Shown here: piece by piece, positions 1 through 10,653 of the stretch
Layout of the letters: every line of letters starts with the position of its first letter
How positions within the stretch are numbered: the stretch's first letter is position 1
Origin: Progne subis subis
Lineage: Eukaryota; Chordata; Aves; Passeriformes; Hirundinidae
Direction: 5' to 3'
Length of the DNA stretch: 64,000 nucleotides
Assembly: GCA_022316685.1 (NCBI GenBank)
Contig: JAKJHU010000339.1
Coordinates: forward strand, 62,001-126,000
Notes under the pieces: generated by a model
Told to the model about the DNA's origin: nothing
Database searches by the model: none
Seen by the model: the letters and a program-made list of their open reading frames with translations, nothing else
Translations under genes and position numbers: made by a program

Positions 1-779
1 TGACCCCCCACTGCCACCAAAGGCTACGGCGGCTGCCTTGCCGGCACGGTGGGCTGTGGAGCACACTTTGGGGAGCAGAGGGGACACAAGGCAGGCCTCC
101 ACTGAAGGGCTAGCCTGTGTGGCAAGAGCGGGCAGAGTGAAGGGACGCAGGACGCTGCGAGTGGGGCAGTTGAAAGCAACAGCTGAGGAGAGCCGAAAGG
201 CCAAAGAGAGCAGAAGAACTTGTTGCACATGAGGAGTGGGGGCTGAAGGTGTGTGCTGGCCTTTTGCCAGAGTTCAGAGGGACCGTCAACCTGAGCACGT
301 GAGGCAATGGGGAACAAAGACACGCAGAGCTCCTTATGCGTCCAGAGAACATGTGCCTGTTGCTGTGGGGGCAGCTGTGTGAGCTGCTGCCAAGAGAGCC
401 AGGGGCTCTGAGGGCACGCCGTCCCTCCTTCCCTCAAGGGGAAGGACAGGACAGCTGCCGCAGCTGCTTGCCAGGGTGCGTGCGCTTTCATCGCTGCCTT
501 GCAGCAATGGGTTGGGAGTTGCCAGTGCCCGGAGCCAAGCTGTCCCTCTCCCGCTGTGTGACTCGCAGCAGGCTGGAAGCAGCGCTAGCACGGCCGGCTG
601 CTGGCCCTGCCTGGCGACAGCAGAGGCTGGCACGGGCAGCCTCTTGCCAGACTGCAGGTGGCCCAGGCAGGACTGGGCTTTCCGTCGGCAGAGATGCCCA
701 AGGCATGGGGCCGGGCCCATGCGAGCTGTGGCCATCACTCTGGTGATCCAGCGGCAGCACTAATCCTGCCCACTTACAG

Positions 780-938
780 CAGCTGGGACTGAGCAGCCAG
801 GCACGTAGCCTGAGCCTGAGGAATGAAGCTGCCCAGGCAGGGCCAGACCTGGAGCAGGGATTCCACTCCTGGTGTGGCCAGCACATCAGGCCATGCAAGT
901 GTTGCAGCAAGTGCAGAGGAGGCCAGCGGGTTGCTAAG
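780..938 (+). other. Candidate spliced exon, Cys-rich, 53 codons (unit 1)
   Basis: A branch-point-like CACTAAT and a pyrimidine-rich tract lead to a cttacag acceptor ending at 779. An AAG/GTGAGC donor follows at 938/939. The 159 nt between them are open in one frame for exactly 53 codons and contain Trp-Cys followed by a C-x6-C-x-C-C-x2-C cluster, which could bind zinc. The equivalent in unit 2 is 4718-4876, also 159 nt with the same signals. Unit 3 has a one-base insertion in the first third, and unit 8 is interrupted here by an LTR fragment. No partner exons could be fixed. It may be an exon of a spliced transcript of the unit or chance in GC-rich DNA. Confidence 0.35.
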
Positions 939-967
939 GTGAGCAGCTCTCCTGTGGAGACAGCTTG

Positions 968-1080
968 AGAGAGAGTTGGAGCTGCTCAGGCTGGAGAAGA
1001 GAAGGTTGTGCGGAGGCCTCCCAGTGCCTTGCAGTGTCTACCAGGAGCTCGTAGGGAGCTGCAGAGGCATTCTGTGACAG
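968..1080 (+). mobile_element. CR1-like LINE 3' fragment within each macrosatellite unit
   Basis: The words 'gttggagctgctcagg' and 'ctggagaagagaagg' followed by a degenerate 'cttccagtacct'-type stretch are characteristic of the 3' part of avian CR1 LINEs. The fragment is short and diverged and recurs in every unit, so it was captured before the array amplified. Assignment is from recognition of the CR1 pattern, not from a search. Confidence 0.45.
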
Positions 1081-1402
1081 CAATTGTAGTGAGAGGCTAA
1101 GGGCTTGGAGCTGGCAGGCAGGCGTGGAGAGCTGCCTGGACATGGGGAACTGCAGCCGCCTTTGTGTCTGCAGGATCTTCTCCGGCACAGGGCAGAGGCT
1201 GTTCCCAGCCAGCAGTTCCACAGCCTTGGGGGAGCCATGGGCTAGGCATTGTTGGCACCTGACCTCTTCCTGATGTGGCCCGGGCTCCTGGGAGAGCTTG
1301 GCTGCCACAGCCTGGGCTCCCATTTTCAGTGGCAGGCCTTTCCTGGCCATCAGCGCCCTGGTGCCTGAGTGCGTCTTGCCGGCCCTGAGGCAGGCGGTGC
1401 TG

Positions 1403-1502
1403 TGAGGTCACAAATGGCGTGACAGCGGCCTGAGGCTGGGCTGTGATGTCACGCCATGTGGCGGCCCCAGCATTGTGAGGTCACCGGGCCATCCCTATAT
1501 AA
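1403..1502 (+). promoter_or_regulatory. Core promoter of the macrosatellite gene: three TGA(G/T)GTCA elements and a TATA box (unit 1)
   Basis: TATATAA lies at 1496-1502. Upstream are TGAGGTCA at 1403-1410, TGATGTCA at 1444-1451 and TGAGGTCA at 1476-1483. These resemble cAMP-response elements (TGACGTCA) or nuclear-receptor half-sites (AGGTCA). The TATA box recurs at 5434, 9376, 13312, 17251, 21189, 25122 and 29552, always 42 bp before the ATG. A transcription start about 30 bp past the TATA box would leave a 5' UTR of only about 12 nt. The arrangement is kept in all eight units, including those whose reading frame is broken. Confidence 0.6.
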
Positions 1503-1537
1503 GGCGGGCCGGCCCCACAGCCGCCAGTGCAGTGGCG

Positions 1538-2779
1538 ATGGCACGTGTCGGAGCCGTGAGCGACGTCAGCGTCCTGCTGGCTGCACTTGCCCTGCTGCTG
1601 GCCACGGTGGCTGTCCGCTGGGTCATTGGCCACCGGGCACGGCAGGGCCGGCAGGCCGGGGCTCGGAGGCCGCGCAAGCAGCTCGGGGGCCGGGCCAGGG
1701 GCCCACGCAGGAGCCCAGGAGCCCCTGTGGCTGCCAGGGCCTCCGGGCCTGGCACAAGCCCTCGCAAGCGTCCCGATGCTCCCGCCACTTGCCCCAAGGG
1801 ACCCGGCAGCTGCGGCCCCTGCCTCAGCGTGGCCAAGGAGCTGCAGGGGCTGATGCTGCTGCTCCGGGCTCACCGTGGGACATGGGCTCCGCTTCATCCT
1901 GCCATGTGGCGGGCGCTCTGGGTGCACCTGCAGCAGCTGGGCAAGCGAGGCCACCTGCCCTGCTGTGCCTCGTCCCGCTGCTCCGGGCGCTTCTGTGCCT
2001 CTGGCAGGCTCCTCCCAGCCAGAGGGGCCATTCCTGGCACAGCTTCCAGCCCTTCCAGGAGATTGTGTTGGACACCAAGCATCCCTGGGAGAAGCTCGGC
2101 CCGGCCCACATCCAGCCTTCCGGGAGCTTCCACCGCCTCTGACGGCCTCCAAGCCTGCAAGTCCCTCCCTGCTCTCAACCACCTCCCTCCCTCGCAGAAC
2201 CTCCCCAGCGCCGAGACGCCGCCTCCCTCCCAGCAGCTTGCCACAGCCTCCATCCCTGCTGAGAGCCCCCAGCCCTTCAAGATCCTGCGCCTGCCAAGAC
2301 CTGTCGCTGGCGCCCAGTTCCTGCCTCCCTCCCACACATTCCCTCCTGGAGGCCTCCAGCCCTCCCGGCCTCTCAGGAAAGCCTCCGCGCCTGCGCAGCC
2401 TGAGCAAGCGCTGGACACCTCCTCCTGCTCCCTTCCACATCAACAGCGTCCCGTGCACATCGAGAGCCCCGGCGTGTCCCAGGGCACTGACACGGCCAGG
2501 GAAAGCTGGCAAGCACAAACAGGAGCCCAGCTGGAGAAGGAGAGGCATTCCCAGGAGCAGGTGGCTGAGCCACAAGCATCCTGCAGCCACCAGTGTCCAG
2601 CGCAGGGCTCCCAGGATGCTGTGCCTGACTCAGGCAGCAACAGCCCCAGCTGGGTGGCACAGACGGCGCCCACGAGACCATGGCGCTTGCGTGGTCTCCA
2701 GGAGGCTGCCCCGAGACGGTCCCCGCAGCCCAGGCAGGTGGTCACAGGCCTCGGAGGGCCCTTCCACCCTAGGTGTTAA
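1538..2779 (+). CDS. Macrosatellite-encoded protein, unit 1, intact 413 aa, unknown function
   Basis: The ATG at 1538 is the first downstream of the TATA box at 1496, and the frame runs unbroken to a TAA at 2777-2779. An in-frame ATG at 1475 lies upstream of the TATA box and is therefore not preferred. The predicted protein begins with a short polar stretch and a hydrophobic segment at about residues 12-31, rich in Ala, Leu and Val, which could be a signal anchor. An Arg/Gly/Pro-rich basic region follows at about 33-80, then a small Cys cluster near 84-95 and 140-155, and a long Ser/Pro/Gln-rich low-complexity tail. No catalytic motif or known domain was recognised. The gene is intronless and has its own AATAAA. 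Unit 6 encodes an equally long version. Because both strands of this GC-rich DNA hold long open frames, coding status rests on the promoter, start and polyA layout, not on length. Confidence 0.5.
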   Translation: MARVGAVSDVSVLLAALALLLATVAVRWVIGHRARQGRQAGARRPRKQLGGRARGPRRSPGAPVAARASGPGTSPRKRPDAPATCPKGPGSCGPCLSVAKELQGLMLLLRAHRGTWAPLHPAMWRALWVHLQQLGKRGHLPCCASSRCSGRFCASGRLLPARGAIPGTASSPSRRLCWTPSIPGRSSARPTSSLPGASTASDGLQACKSLPALNHLPPSQNLPSAETPPPSQQLATASIPAESPQPFKILRLPRPVAGAQFLPPSHTFPPGGLQPSRPLRKASAPAQPEQALDTSSCSLPHQQRPVHIESPGVSQGTDTARESWQAQTGAQLEKERHSQEQVAEPQASCSHQCPAQGSQDAVPDSGSNSPSWVAQTAPTRPWRLRGLQEAAPRRSPQPRQVVTGLGGPFHPRC

Positions 2780-2784
2780 ATAAA
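2777..2784 (+). promoter_or_regulatory. Stop codon overlapping a polyadenylation signal (unit 1)
   Basis: The TAA stop at 2777-2779 shares its last base with AATAAA at 2779-2784, so the predicted mRNA has almost no 3' UTR beyond the cleavage distance. The same hexamer is found in units 2 (6718-6723), 3 (10659-10664) and 6 (22472-22477) and at matching places in units 4, 5 and 7. Unit 8 loses it to the provirus. Confidence 0.55.
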
Positions 2785-5475
2785 TTAGCATTCCCCCAAA
2801 GAGCTGTGGCAGTGTTCCTGCTGGGAGAGGGCTCTTTTCTTCCCAGGAACTGGCTCAGTGCTGGGCTTGCCTACGGGCTGGGGATGCTGGGCCATTCCCA
2901 ACGACTCGCTTTAAATCTCCTGTTTGTCCTCTGAGGCTGAGCAAGTATCACGTGCAAGCCTCACCCGTGTTTTTGTCATTTCCACTGACATCCTTCTGAG
3001 AGAGATGCCTGCGGGGCTGACCCATCTACCAGTGCTTGGAGGCTTGGTAGGGACACAGTTACGGCTCCACTCTGCTTCTCCAAACGCTCCGCTGCCCATC
3101 CTTGTGGGAGCTGGTGTTCGAGTGTGTGCATTTGGTTGATACTGTGTTTCCTTTTGATCTTGGTGTTTGGGATGTTTTCTTCCCTGTTCCCCTTGGAAAG
3201 TGGAGCACGTTGTTTGTCCCTGCTTCTCTGCGCCCATCCCCCAGGCTGGAATGGAACCCAACTCTGTTCCACTCCCACCTTCTCCCTGATCGGGGAGTGC
3301 CTTGTCCCTGCCTCTAGGCCCTTCCCCGCTCTGGGAAAAAGGCCTGCGACTGCCGGCAGCTCTGTCTCTCTGGCACCGGCGGGGACGGGGAAGGAGCTAA
3401 GGAAGAGCTGCGGCCGGCAGGGCAGGAGCCCAGAATCAAGCCATGATATGCCCCAGGACAGAGGGCAAGCGCGGTGCCTTTTGCCATCGACGGTCACCTG
3501 GGTCTCTCAAAAGAACCACCACAAGGCAGGGATGGGGCAAGCACGTGGAACTGTGCCTTTGCAGGCTGGCCAGGGCAGCCCCGCTGCAAGAGCAGCCTCT
3601 CCAGCGCTTCACAGCGGCCTGGTGCCTGGCAGCAGTTGATGGGGAGGAAATGACTTGGGTGGCCACAGGGCCCAGCCTGTGTGGCCGTGGCCGTGTGGCC
3701 GTGCCTGCGCCATGCTGCAGGCAGGGGCTGCCTGGTGCTGGCTGTGGATTGCCCAAGAGGTAGGCCATGGCCGCTCCCTGCAGTCCCGTCCCTGCCCGAT
3801 TTCCCCTTTGCCCAGGGAGGCTCAAGGGCAGGCAAGTGCAGGCTCAGGAGCTGATGCTGCCCACTGCAGAGTGTCCTGTGGCTCACCTGGAGGCAGCCAG
3901 TGGCAGCTCTGGGGCTGGTGCAGGGGCGCTGGGGCTGTGACCCCCCACTGCCACCAAAGGCTACGGCGGCTGCCTTGCCGGCACGGTGGGCTGTGGAGCA
4001 CACTTTGGGGAGCAGAGGGGACACAAGGCAGGCCTCCACTGAAGGGCTAGCCTGTGTGGCAAGAGCGGGCAGAGTGAAGGGACGCAGGACGCTGCGAGTG
4101 GGGCAGTTGAAAGCAACAGCTGAGGACAGCCGAAAGGCCAAAGAGAGCAGAAGAACTTGTTGCACATGAGGAGTGGGGGCTGAAGGTGTGTGCTGGCCTT
4201 TTGCCAGAGCTTCAGAGGGACCGTCAACCTGAGCACGTGAGGCAATGGGGAACAAAGACACGCAGAGCTCCTTATGCGTCCAGAGAACATGTGCCTGTTG
4301 CTGTGGGGGCAGCTGTGTGAGCTGCTGCCAAGAGAGCCAGGGGCTCTGAGGGCACGCCGTCCCTGCTTCCCTCAAGGGGAAGGACAGCACAGCTGCCGCA
4401 GCTGCTTGCCAGGGTGCGTGCGCTTTCATCGCTGCCTTGCAGCAATGGGTTGGGAGTTGCCAGTGCCCGGAGCCAAGCTGTCCCTCTCCCGCTGTGTGAC
4501 TCGCAGCAGGCTGGAAGCAGCGCTAGCACGGCCGGCTGCTGGCCCTGCCTGGCGACAGCAGAGGCTGGCACGGGCAGCCTCTTGCCAGACTGCAGGTGGC
4601 CCAGGCAGGACTGGGCTTTCCGTCGGCAGAGATGCCCAAGGGATGGGGCCGGGCCCATGCGAGCTGTGGCCATCACTCTGGTGATCCAGCGGCAGCACTA
4701 ATCCTGCCCACTTACAGCAGCTGGGACTGAGCAGCCAGACACGGAGCCTGAGCCTGTGGAATGAAGCTGCCCAGGCAGGGCCAGACCTGGAGCAGGGCTT
4801 CCACTCCTGGTGTGGCCAGCACATCAGGCCATGCAAGTGTTGCAGCAAGTGCAGAGGAGGCCAGCGGGTTGCTAAGGTGAGCAGCTCTCCTGTGGAGACA
4901 GCTTGAGAGAGAGTTGGAGCTGCTCAGGCTGGAGAAGAGAAGGTTGTGCGGAGGCCTCCCAGTGCCTTGCAGTGTCTACCAGGAGCTCGTAGGGAGCTGC
5001 AGAGGCATTCTGTGACAGCAATTGTAGTGAGAGGCTAAGGGCTTGGAGCTGGCAGGCAGGCGTGGAGAGCTGCCTGGACATGGGGAACTGCAGCCGCCTT
5101 TGTGTCTGCAGGATCTTCTCCGGCACAGGGCAGAGGCTGTTCCCAGCCAGCAGTTCCACAGCCTTGGGGGAGCCATGGGCTAGGCATTGTTGGCACCTGA
5201 CCTCTTCCTGATGTGGCCCGGGCTCCTGGGAGAGCTTGGCTGCCACAGCCTGGGCTCCCATTTTCAGTGGCAGGCCTTTCCTGGCCATCAGCGCCCTGGT
5301 GCCTGAGTGCGTCTTGCCGGCCCTGAGGCAGGCGGTGCTGTGAGGTCACAAATGGCGTGACCGCGGCGTGAGGCTGGGCTGTGATGTCACGCCATGTGGC
5401 GGCCCCAGCATTGTGAGGTCACCGGGCCATCCCTATATAAGGCGGGCCGGCCCCACAGCCGCCAGTGCAGTGGCG

Positions 5476-6081
5476 ATGGCACGTGTCGGAGCCGTGAGCG
5501 ACGTCAGCGTCCTGCTGGCTGCACTTGCCCTGCTGCTGGCCACGGTGGCTGTCCGCTGGGTCATTGGCCACCGGGCACGGCAGGGCCGGCAGGCCGGGAC
5601 TCGGAGGCCGCGCAAGCAGCTCGGGGGCCGGGCCAGGGGCCCACGCAGGAGCCCAGGAGCCCCTGTGGCTGCCAGGGCCTCCGGGCCTGGCACAAGCCCT
5701 CGCAAGCGTCCCGATGCTCCCGCCACTTGCCCCAAGGGACCCGGCAGCTGCGGCCCCTGCCTCAGCGTGGCCAAGGAGCTGCAGGGGCTGATGCTGCTGC
5801 TCCGGGCTCACCGTGGGACATGGGCTCCGCTTCATCCTGCCATGTGGCGGGCGCTGCTGGGTGCACCTGCAGCAGCTGGGCAAGCGAGGCCACCTGCCCT
5901 GCTGTGCCTCGTCCCGCTGCTCCGGGCGCTTCTGTGCCTCTGGCAGGCTCCTCCCAGCCAGAGGGGCCATTCCTGGCACAGCTTCCAGCCCTTCCAGGAG
6001 ATTGTGTTGGACACCAAGCATCCCTGGGAGAAGCTCGGCCCGGCCCACATCCAGCCTTCCGGGAGCTTCCACCGCCTCTGA
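5476..6081 (+). pseudogene. Macrosatellite gene, unit 2, frameshifted
   Basis: The TATA box (5434) and ATG are as in unit 1. One extra base near 5853-5859 (gcgctgctggg against gcgctctggg in unit 1) shifts the frame, which ends after 201 codons at a TGA at 6081. The original frame stays open beyond the insertion to the usual TAA at 6716-6718, so the lesion is a single base. The upstream Cys-rich exon candidate (4718-4876) is undamaged. Confidence 0.5.
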
Positions 6082-9000
6082 CGGCCTCCAAGCCTGCAAG
6101 TCCCTCCCTGCTCTCAACCACCTCCCTCCCTCGCAGAACCTCCCCAGCGCCGAGACGCCGCCTCCCTCCCAGCAGCTTGCCACAGCCTCCATCCCTGCTG
6201 AGAGCCCCCAGCCCTTCAAGATCCTGCGCCTGCCAAGACCTGTCGCTGGCGCCCAGTTCCTGCCTCCCTCCCACACATTCCCTCCTGGAGGCCTCCAGCC
6301 CTCCCGGCCTCTCAGGAAAGCCTCCGCGCCTGCGCAGCCTGAGCAAGCGCTGGACACCTCCTCCTGCTCCCTTCCACATCAACAGCGTCCCGTGCACATC
6401 GAGAGCCCCGGCGTGTCCCAGGGCACTGACACGGCCAGGGAAAGCTGGCAAGCACAAACAGGAGCCCAGCTGGAGAAGGAGAGGCATTCCCAGGAGCAGG
6501 TGGCTGAGCCACAAGCATCCTGCAGCCACCAGTGTCCAGCGCAGGGCTCCCAGGATGCTGTGCCTGACTCAGGCAGCAACAGCCCCAGCTGGGTGGCACA
6601 GACGGCGCCCACGAGACCATGGCGCTTGCGTGGTCTCCAGGAGGCTGCCCCGAGACGGTCCCCGCAGCCCAGGCAGGTGGTCACAGGCCTCGGAGGGCCC
6701 TTCCACCCTAGGTGTTAAATAAATTAGCATTCCCCCAAAGAGCTGTGGCAGTGTTCCTGCTGGGAGAGGGCTCTTTTCTTCCCAGGAATTGGCTCAGTGC
6801 TGGGCTTGCCTACGGGCTGGGGATGCTGGGCCATTCCCAACGACTCGCTTTAATCTCCTGTTTGTCCTCTGAGGCTGAGCAAGTATCACGTGCAAGCCTC
6901 ACCCGTGTTTTTGTCATTTCCACTGACATCCTTCTGAGAGAGATGCCTGCGGGGCTGACCCATCTACCAGTGCTTGGAGGCTTGGTAGGGACACAGTTAC
7001 GGCTCCACTCTGCTTCTCCAAACGCTCCGCTGCCCATCCTTGTGGGAGCTGGTGTTCGAGTGTGTGCATTTGGTTGATACTGTGTTTCCTTTTGATCTTG
7101 GTGTTTGGGATGTTTTCTTCCCTGTTCCCCTTGGAAAGTGGAGCACGTTGTTTGTCCCTGCTTCGCTGCGCCCATCCCCCAGGCTGGAATGGAACCCAAC
7201 TCTGTTCCACTCCCACCTTCTCCCTGATCGGGGAGTGCCTTGTCCCTGCCTCTAGGCCCTTCCCCGCTCTGGGAAAAAGGCCTGCGACTGCCGGCAGCTC
7301 TGTCTCTCTGGCACCGGCGGGGACGGGGAAGGAGCTAAGGAAGAGCTGCGGCCGGCAGGGCAGGAGCCCAGAATCAAGCCATGATATGCCCCAGGACAGA
7401 GGGCAAGCGCGGTGCCTTTTGCCATCGACGGTCATCCTGGGTCTCTCAAAAGAACCACCACAAGGCAGGGATGGGGCAAGCACGTGGAACTGTGCCTTTG
7501 CAGGCTGGCCAGGGCAGCCCCGCTGCAAGAGCAGCCTCTCCAGCGCTTCACAGCGGCCTGGTGCCTGGCAGCAGTTGATGGGGAGGAAATGACTTGGGTG
7601 GCCACAGGGCCCAGCCTGTGTGGCCGTGGCCGTGTGGCCGTGCCTGCGCCATGCTGCAGGCAGGGGCTGCCTGGTGCTGGCTGTGGATTGCCCAAGAGGT
7701 AGGCCATGGCCGCTCCCTGCAGTCCCGTCCCTGCCCGATTTCCCCTTTGCCCAGGGAGGCTCAAGGGCAGGCAAGTGCAGGCTCAGGAGCTGATGCTGCC
7801 CACTGCAGAGTGTCCTGTGGCTCACCTGGAGGCAGCCAGTGGCAGCTCTGGGGCTCGGTGCAGGGGCGCTGGGGCTGTGACCCCCCACTGCCACCAAAGG
7901 CTACGGCGGCTGCCTTGCCGGCACGGTGGGCTGTGGAGCACACTTTGGGGAGCAGAGGGGACACAAGGCAGGCCTCCACTGAAGGGCTAGCCTGTGTGGC
8001 AAGAGCGGGCAGAGTGAAGGGACGCAGGACGCTGCGAGTGGGGCAGTTGAAAGCAACAGCTGAGGACAGCCGAAAGGCCAAAGAGAGCAGAAGAACTTGT
8101 TGCACATGAGGAGTGGGGGCTGAAGGTGTGTGCTGGCCTTTTGCCAGATGCCTCAGAGGGACCGGCAACCTGAGCACGTGAGGCAATGGGGAACAAAGAC
8201 ACGCAGAGCTCCTTATGCGTCCAGAGAACATGTGCCTGTTGCTGTGTGGGCAGCTGTGTGAGCTGCTGCCAAGAGAGCCAGGGGCTCTGAGGGCACGCCG
8301 TCCCTGCTTCCCTCAAGGGGAAGGACAGCACAGCTGCCGCAGCTGCTTGCCAGGGTGCGTGCGCTTTCATCGCTGCCTTGCAGCAATGGGTTGGGAGTTG
8401 CCAGTGCCCGGAGCCAAGCTGTCCCTCTCCCGCTGTGTGACTCGCAGCAGGCTGGAAGCAGCGCTAGCACGGCCGGCTGCTGGCCCTGCCTGGCGACAGC
8501 AGAGGCTGGCACGGGCAGCCTCTTGCCAGACTGCAGGTGGCCCAGGCAGGACTGGGCTTTCCGTCGGCAGAGATGCCCAAGGGATGGGGCCGGGCCCATG
8601 CGAGCTGTGGCCATCACTCTGGTGATCCAGCGGCAGCACTAATCCTGCCCACTTACAGCAGCTGGGACTGAGCAGCCAGGACACGTAGCCTGAGCCTGTG
8701 GAATGAAGCTGCCCAGGCAGGGCCAGACCTGGAGCAGGGATTCCACTCCTGGTGTGGCCAGCACATCAGGCCATGCAAGTGTTGCAGCAAGTGCAGAGGA
8801 GGCCAGCGGGTTGCTAAGGTGAGCAGCTCTCCTGTGGAGACAGCTTGAGAGAGAGTTGGAGCTGCTCAGGCTGGAGAAGAGAAGGTTGTGCGGAGGCCTC
8901 CCAGTGCCTTGCAGTGTCTACCAGGAGCTCGTAGGGAGCTGCAGAGGCATTCTGTGACAGCAATTGTAGTGAGAGGCTAAGGGCTTGGAGCTGGCAGGCA

Positions 9001-9417
9001 GGTGGGGAGAGCTGCCTGGGCATGGGGAACTGCAGCCGCCTTTGTGTCTGCAGGATCTTCTCCGGCACAGGGCAGAGGCTGTTCCCAGCCAGCAGTTCCA
9101 CAGCCTTGGGGGAGCCATGGGCTAGGCATTGTTGGCACCTGACCTCTTCCTGATGTGGCCCGGGCTCCTGGGAGAGCTTGGCTGCCACAGCCTGGGCTCC
9201 CATTTTCAGTGGCAGGCCTTTCCTGGCCATCAGCGCCCTGGTGCCTGAGTGGGTCTTGCCGGCCCTGAGGCAGGCGGTGCTGTGAGGTCACAAATGGCGT
9301 GACAGCGGCCTGAGGCTGGGCTGTGATGTCACGCCGTGTGGCGGCCCCAGCATTGTGAGGTCACCGGGCCATCCCTATATAAGGCGGGCCGGCCCCACAG
9401 CCGCCAGTGCAGTGGCG

Positions 9418-10653
9418 ATGGCACGTGTCGGAGCCGTGAGCGACGTCAGCGTCCTGCTGGCTGCACTTGCCCTGCTGCTGGCCACGGTGGCTGTCCGCTG
9501 GGTCATTGGCCACCGGGCACGGCAGGGCCGGCAGGCCGGGACTCGGAGGCCGCGCAAGCAGCTCGGGGGCCGGGCCAGGGGCCCACGCAGGAGCCCAGGA
9601 GCCCCTGTGGCTGCCAGGGCCTCCGGGCCTGGCACAAGCCCTCGGAAGCGTCCCGATGCTCCCGCCACTTGCCCCAAGGGACCCGGCAGCTGCGGCCCCT
9701 GCCTCAGCGTGGCCAAGGAGCTGCAGGGGCTGATGCTGCTGCTCCGGGCTCACCGTGGGACATGGGCTCCGCTTCATCCTGCCATGTGGCGGGCGCTGTG
9801 GGTGCACCTGCAGCAGCTGGGCAAGCGAGGCCACCTGCCCTGCTGTGCCTCGTCCCGCTGCTCCGGGTGCTTCTGTGCCTCTGGCAGGCTCCTCCCAGCC
9901 AGAGGGGCCATTCCTGGCACAGCTTCCAGCCCTTCCAGGAGATTGTGTTGGACACCAAGCATCCCCGGGAGAAGCTCGGCCCGGCCCACATCCAGCCTTC
10001 CGGGAGCTTCCACCGCCTCTGACGGCCTCCAAGCCTGCAAGTCCCTCCCTGCTCTCAACCACCTCCCTCCCTCGCAGAACCTCCCCAGCGCCGAGACGCC
10101 GCCTCCCTCCCAGCAGCTTGCCACAGCCTCCATCCCTGCTGAGAGCCCCCAGCCCTTCAAGATCCTGCGCCTGCCAAGACCTGTCCCTGGCGCCCAGTTC
10201 CTGCCTCCCTCCCACACATTCCCTCCTGGAGGCCTCCAGCCCTCCCGGCCTCTCAGGAAAGCCTCCGCGCCTGCGCAGCCTGAGCAAGCGCTGGACACCT
10301 GCTCCTGCTCCCTTCCACATCAACAGCATCCCGTGCACATCGAGAGCCCCGGCGTGTCCCAGGGCACTGACACGGCCAGGGAAAGCTGGCAAGCACAAAC
10401 AGGAGCCCAGCTGGAGAAGGAGAGGCATTCCCAGGAGCAGGTGGCTGAGCCACAAGCATCCTGCAGCCACCAGTGTCCAGCGCAGGGCTCCCAGGATGCT
10501 GTGCCTGACTCAGGCAGCAACAGCCCCAGCTGGGTGGCACAGACGGCGCCCACGAGACCATGGCGCTTGCGTGGTCTCCAGGAGGCTGCCCCGAGACGGT
10601 CCCCCGCAGCCCAGGCAGGTGGTCACAGGCCTCGGAGGGCCCTTCCACCCTAG
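9418..10653 (+). CDS. Macrosatellite gene, unit 3, 411 aa with altered C-terminus
   Basis: The TATA box is at 9376 and the ATG at 9418. The frame matches unit 1 until an extra C at about 10600-10606 changes the last ~20 residues, and the frame then ends at a TAG (10651-10653) just before the shared AATAAA at 10659. The protein is only two residues shorter than the unit 1 form, so it could still be functional. The same extra C is present in units 4 and 5 but absent from units 1, 2 and 6, so the C-terminal variant belongs to a local block of copies. Confidence 0.45.
   Translation: MARVGAVSDVSVLLAALALLLATVAVRWVIGHRARQGRQAGTRRPRKQLGGRARGPRRSPGAPVAARASGPGTSPRKRPDAPATCPKGPGSCGPCLSVAKELQGLMLLLRAHRGTWAPLHPAMWRALWVHLQQLGKRGHLPCCASSRCSGCFCASGRLLPARGAIPGTASSPSRRLCWTPSIPGRSSARPTSSLPGASTASDGLQACKSLPALNHLPPSQNLPSAETPPPSQQLATASIPAESPQPFKILRLPRPVPGAQFLPPSHTFPPGGLQPSRPLRKASAPAQPEQALDTCSCSLPHQQHPVHIESPGVSQGTDTARESWQAQTGAQLEKERHSQEQVAEPQASCSHQCPAQGSQDAVPDSGSNSPSWVAQTAPTRPWRLRGLQEAAPRRSPAAQAGGHRPRRALPP

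Noticed and set aside
336..746. 136-codon plus-strand frame repeated in every unit
   Set aside because: It stays open in most copies, but no promoter, splice or domain evidence supports it, and copies are too similar for openness to be informative.
780..938. Relationship between the Cys-rich exon candidate and the retroviral Cys/Trp-rich frames
   Set aside because: Spacing from Trp to the Cys cluster differs (W-C, then C-x6-C-x-C-C) and no other motif is shared.
1481..2590. 369-codon minus-strand frame opposite the macrosatellite gene
   Set aside because: Mirror of the Ser/Pro-rich plus-strand frame; no TATA box or polyA signal in that orientation.
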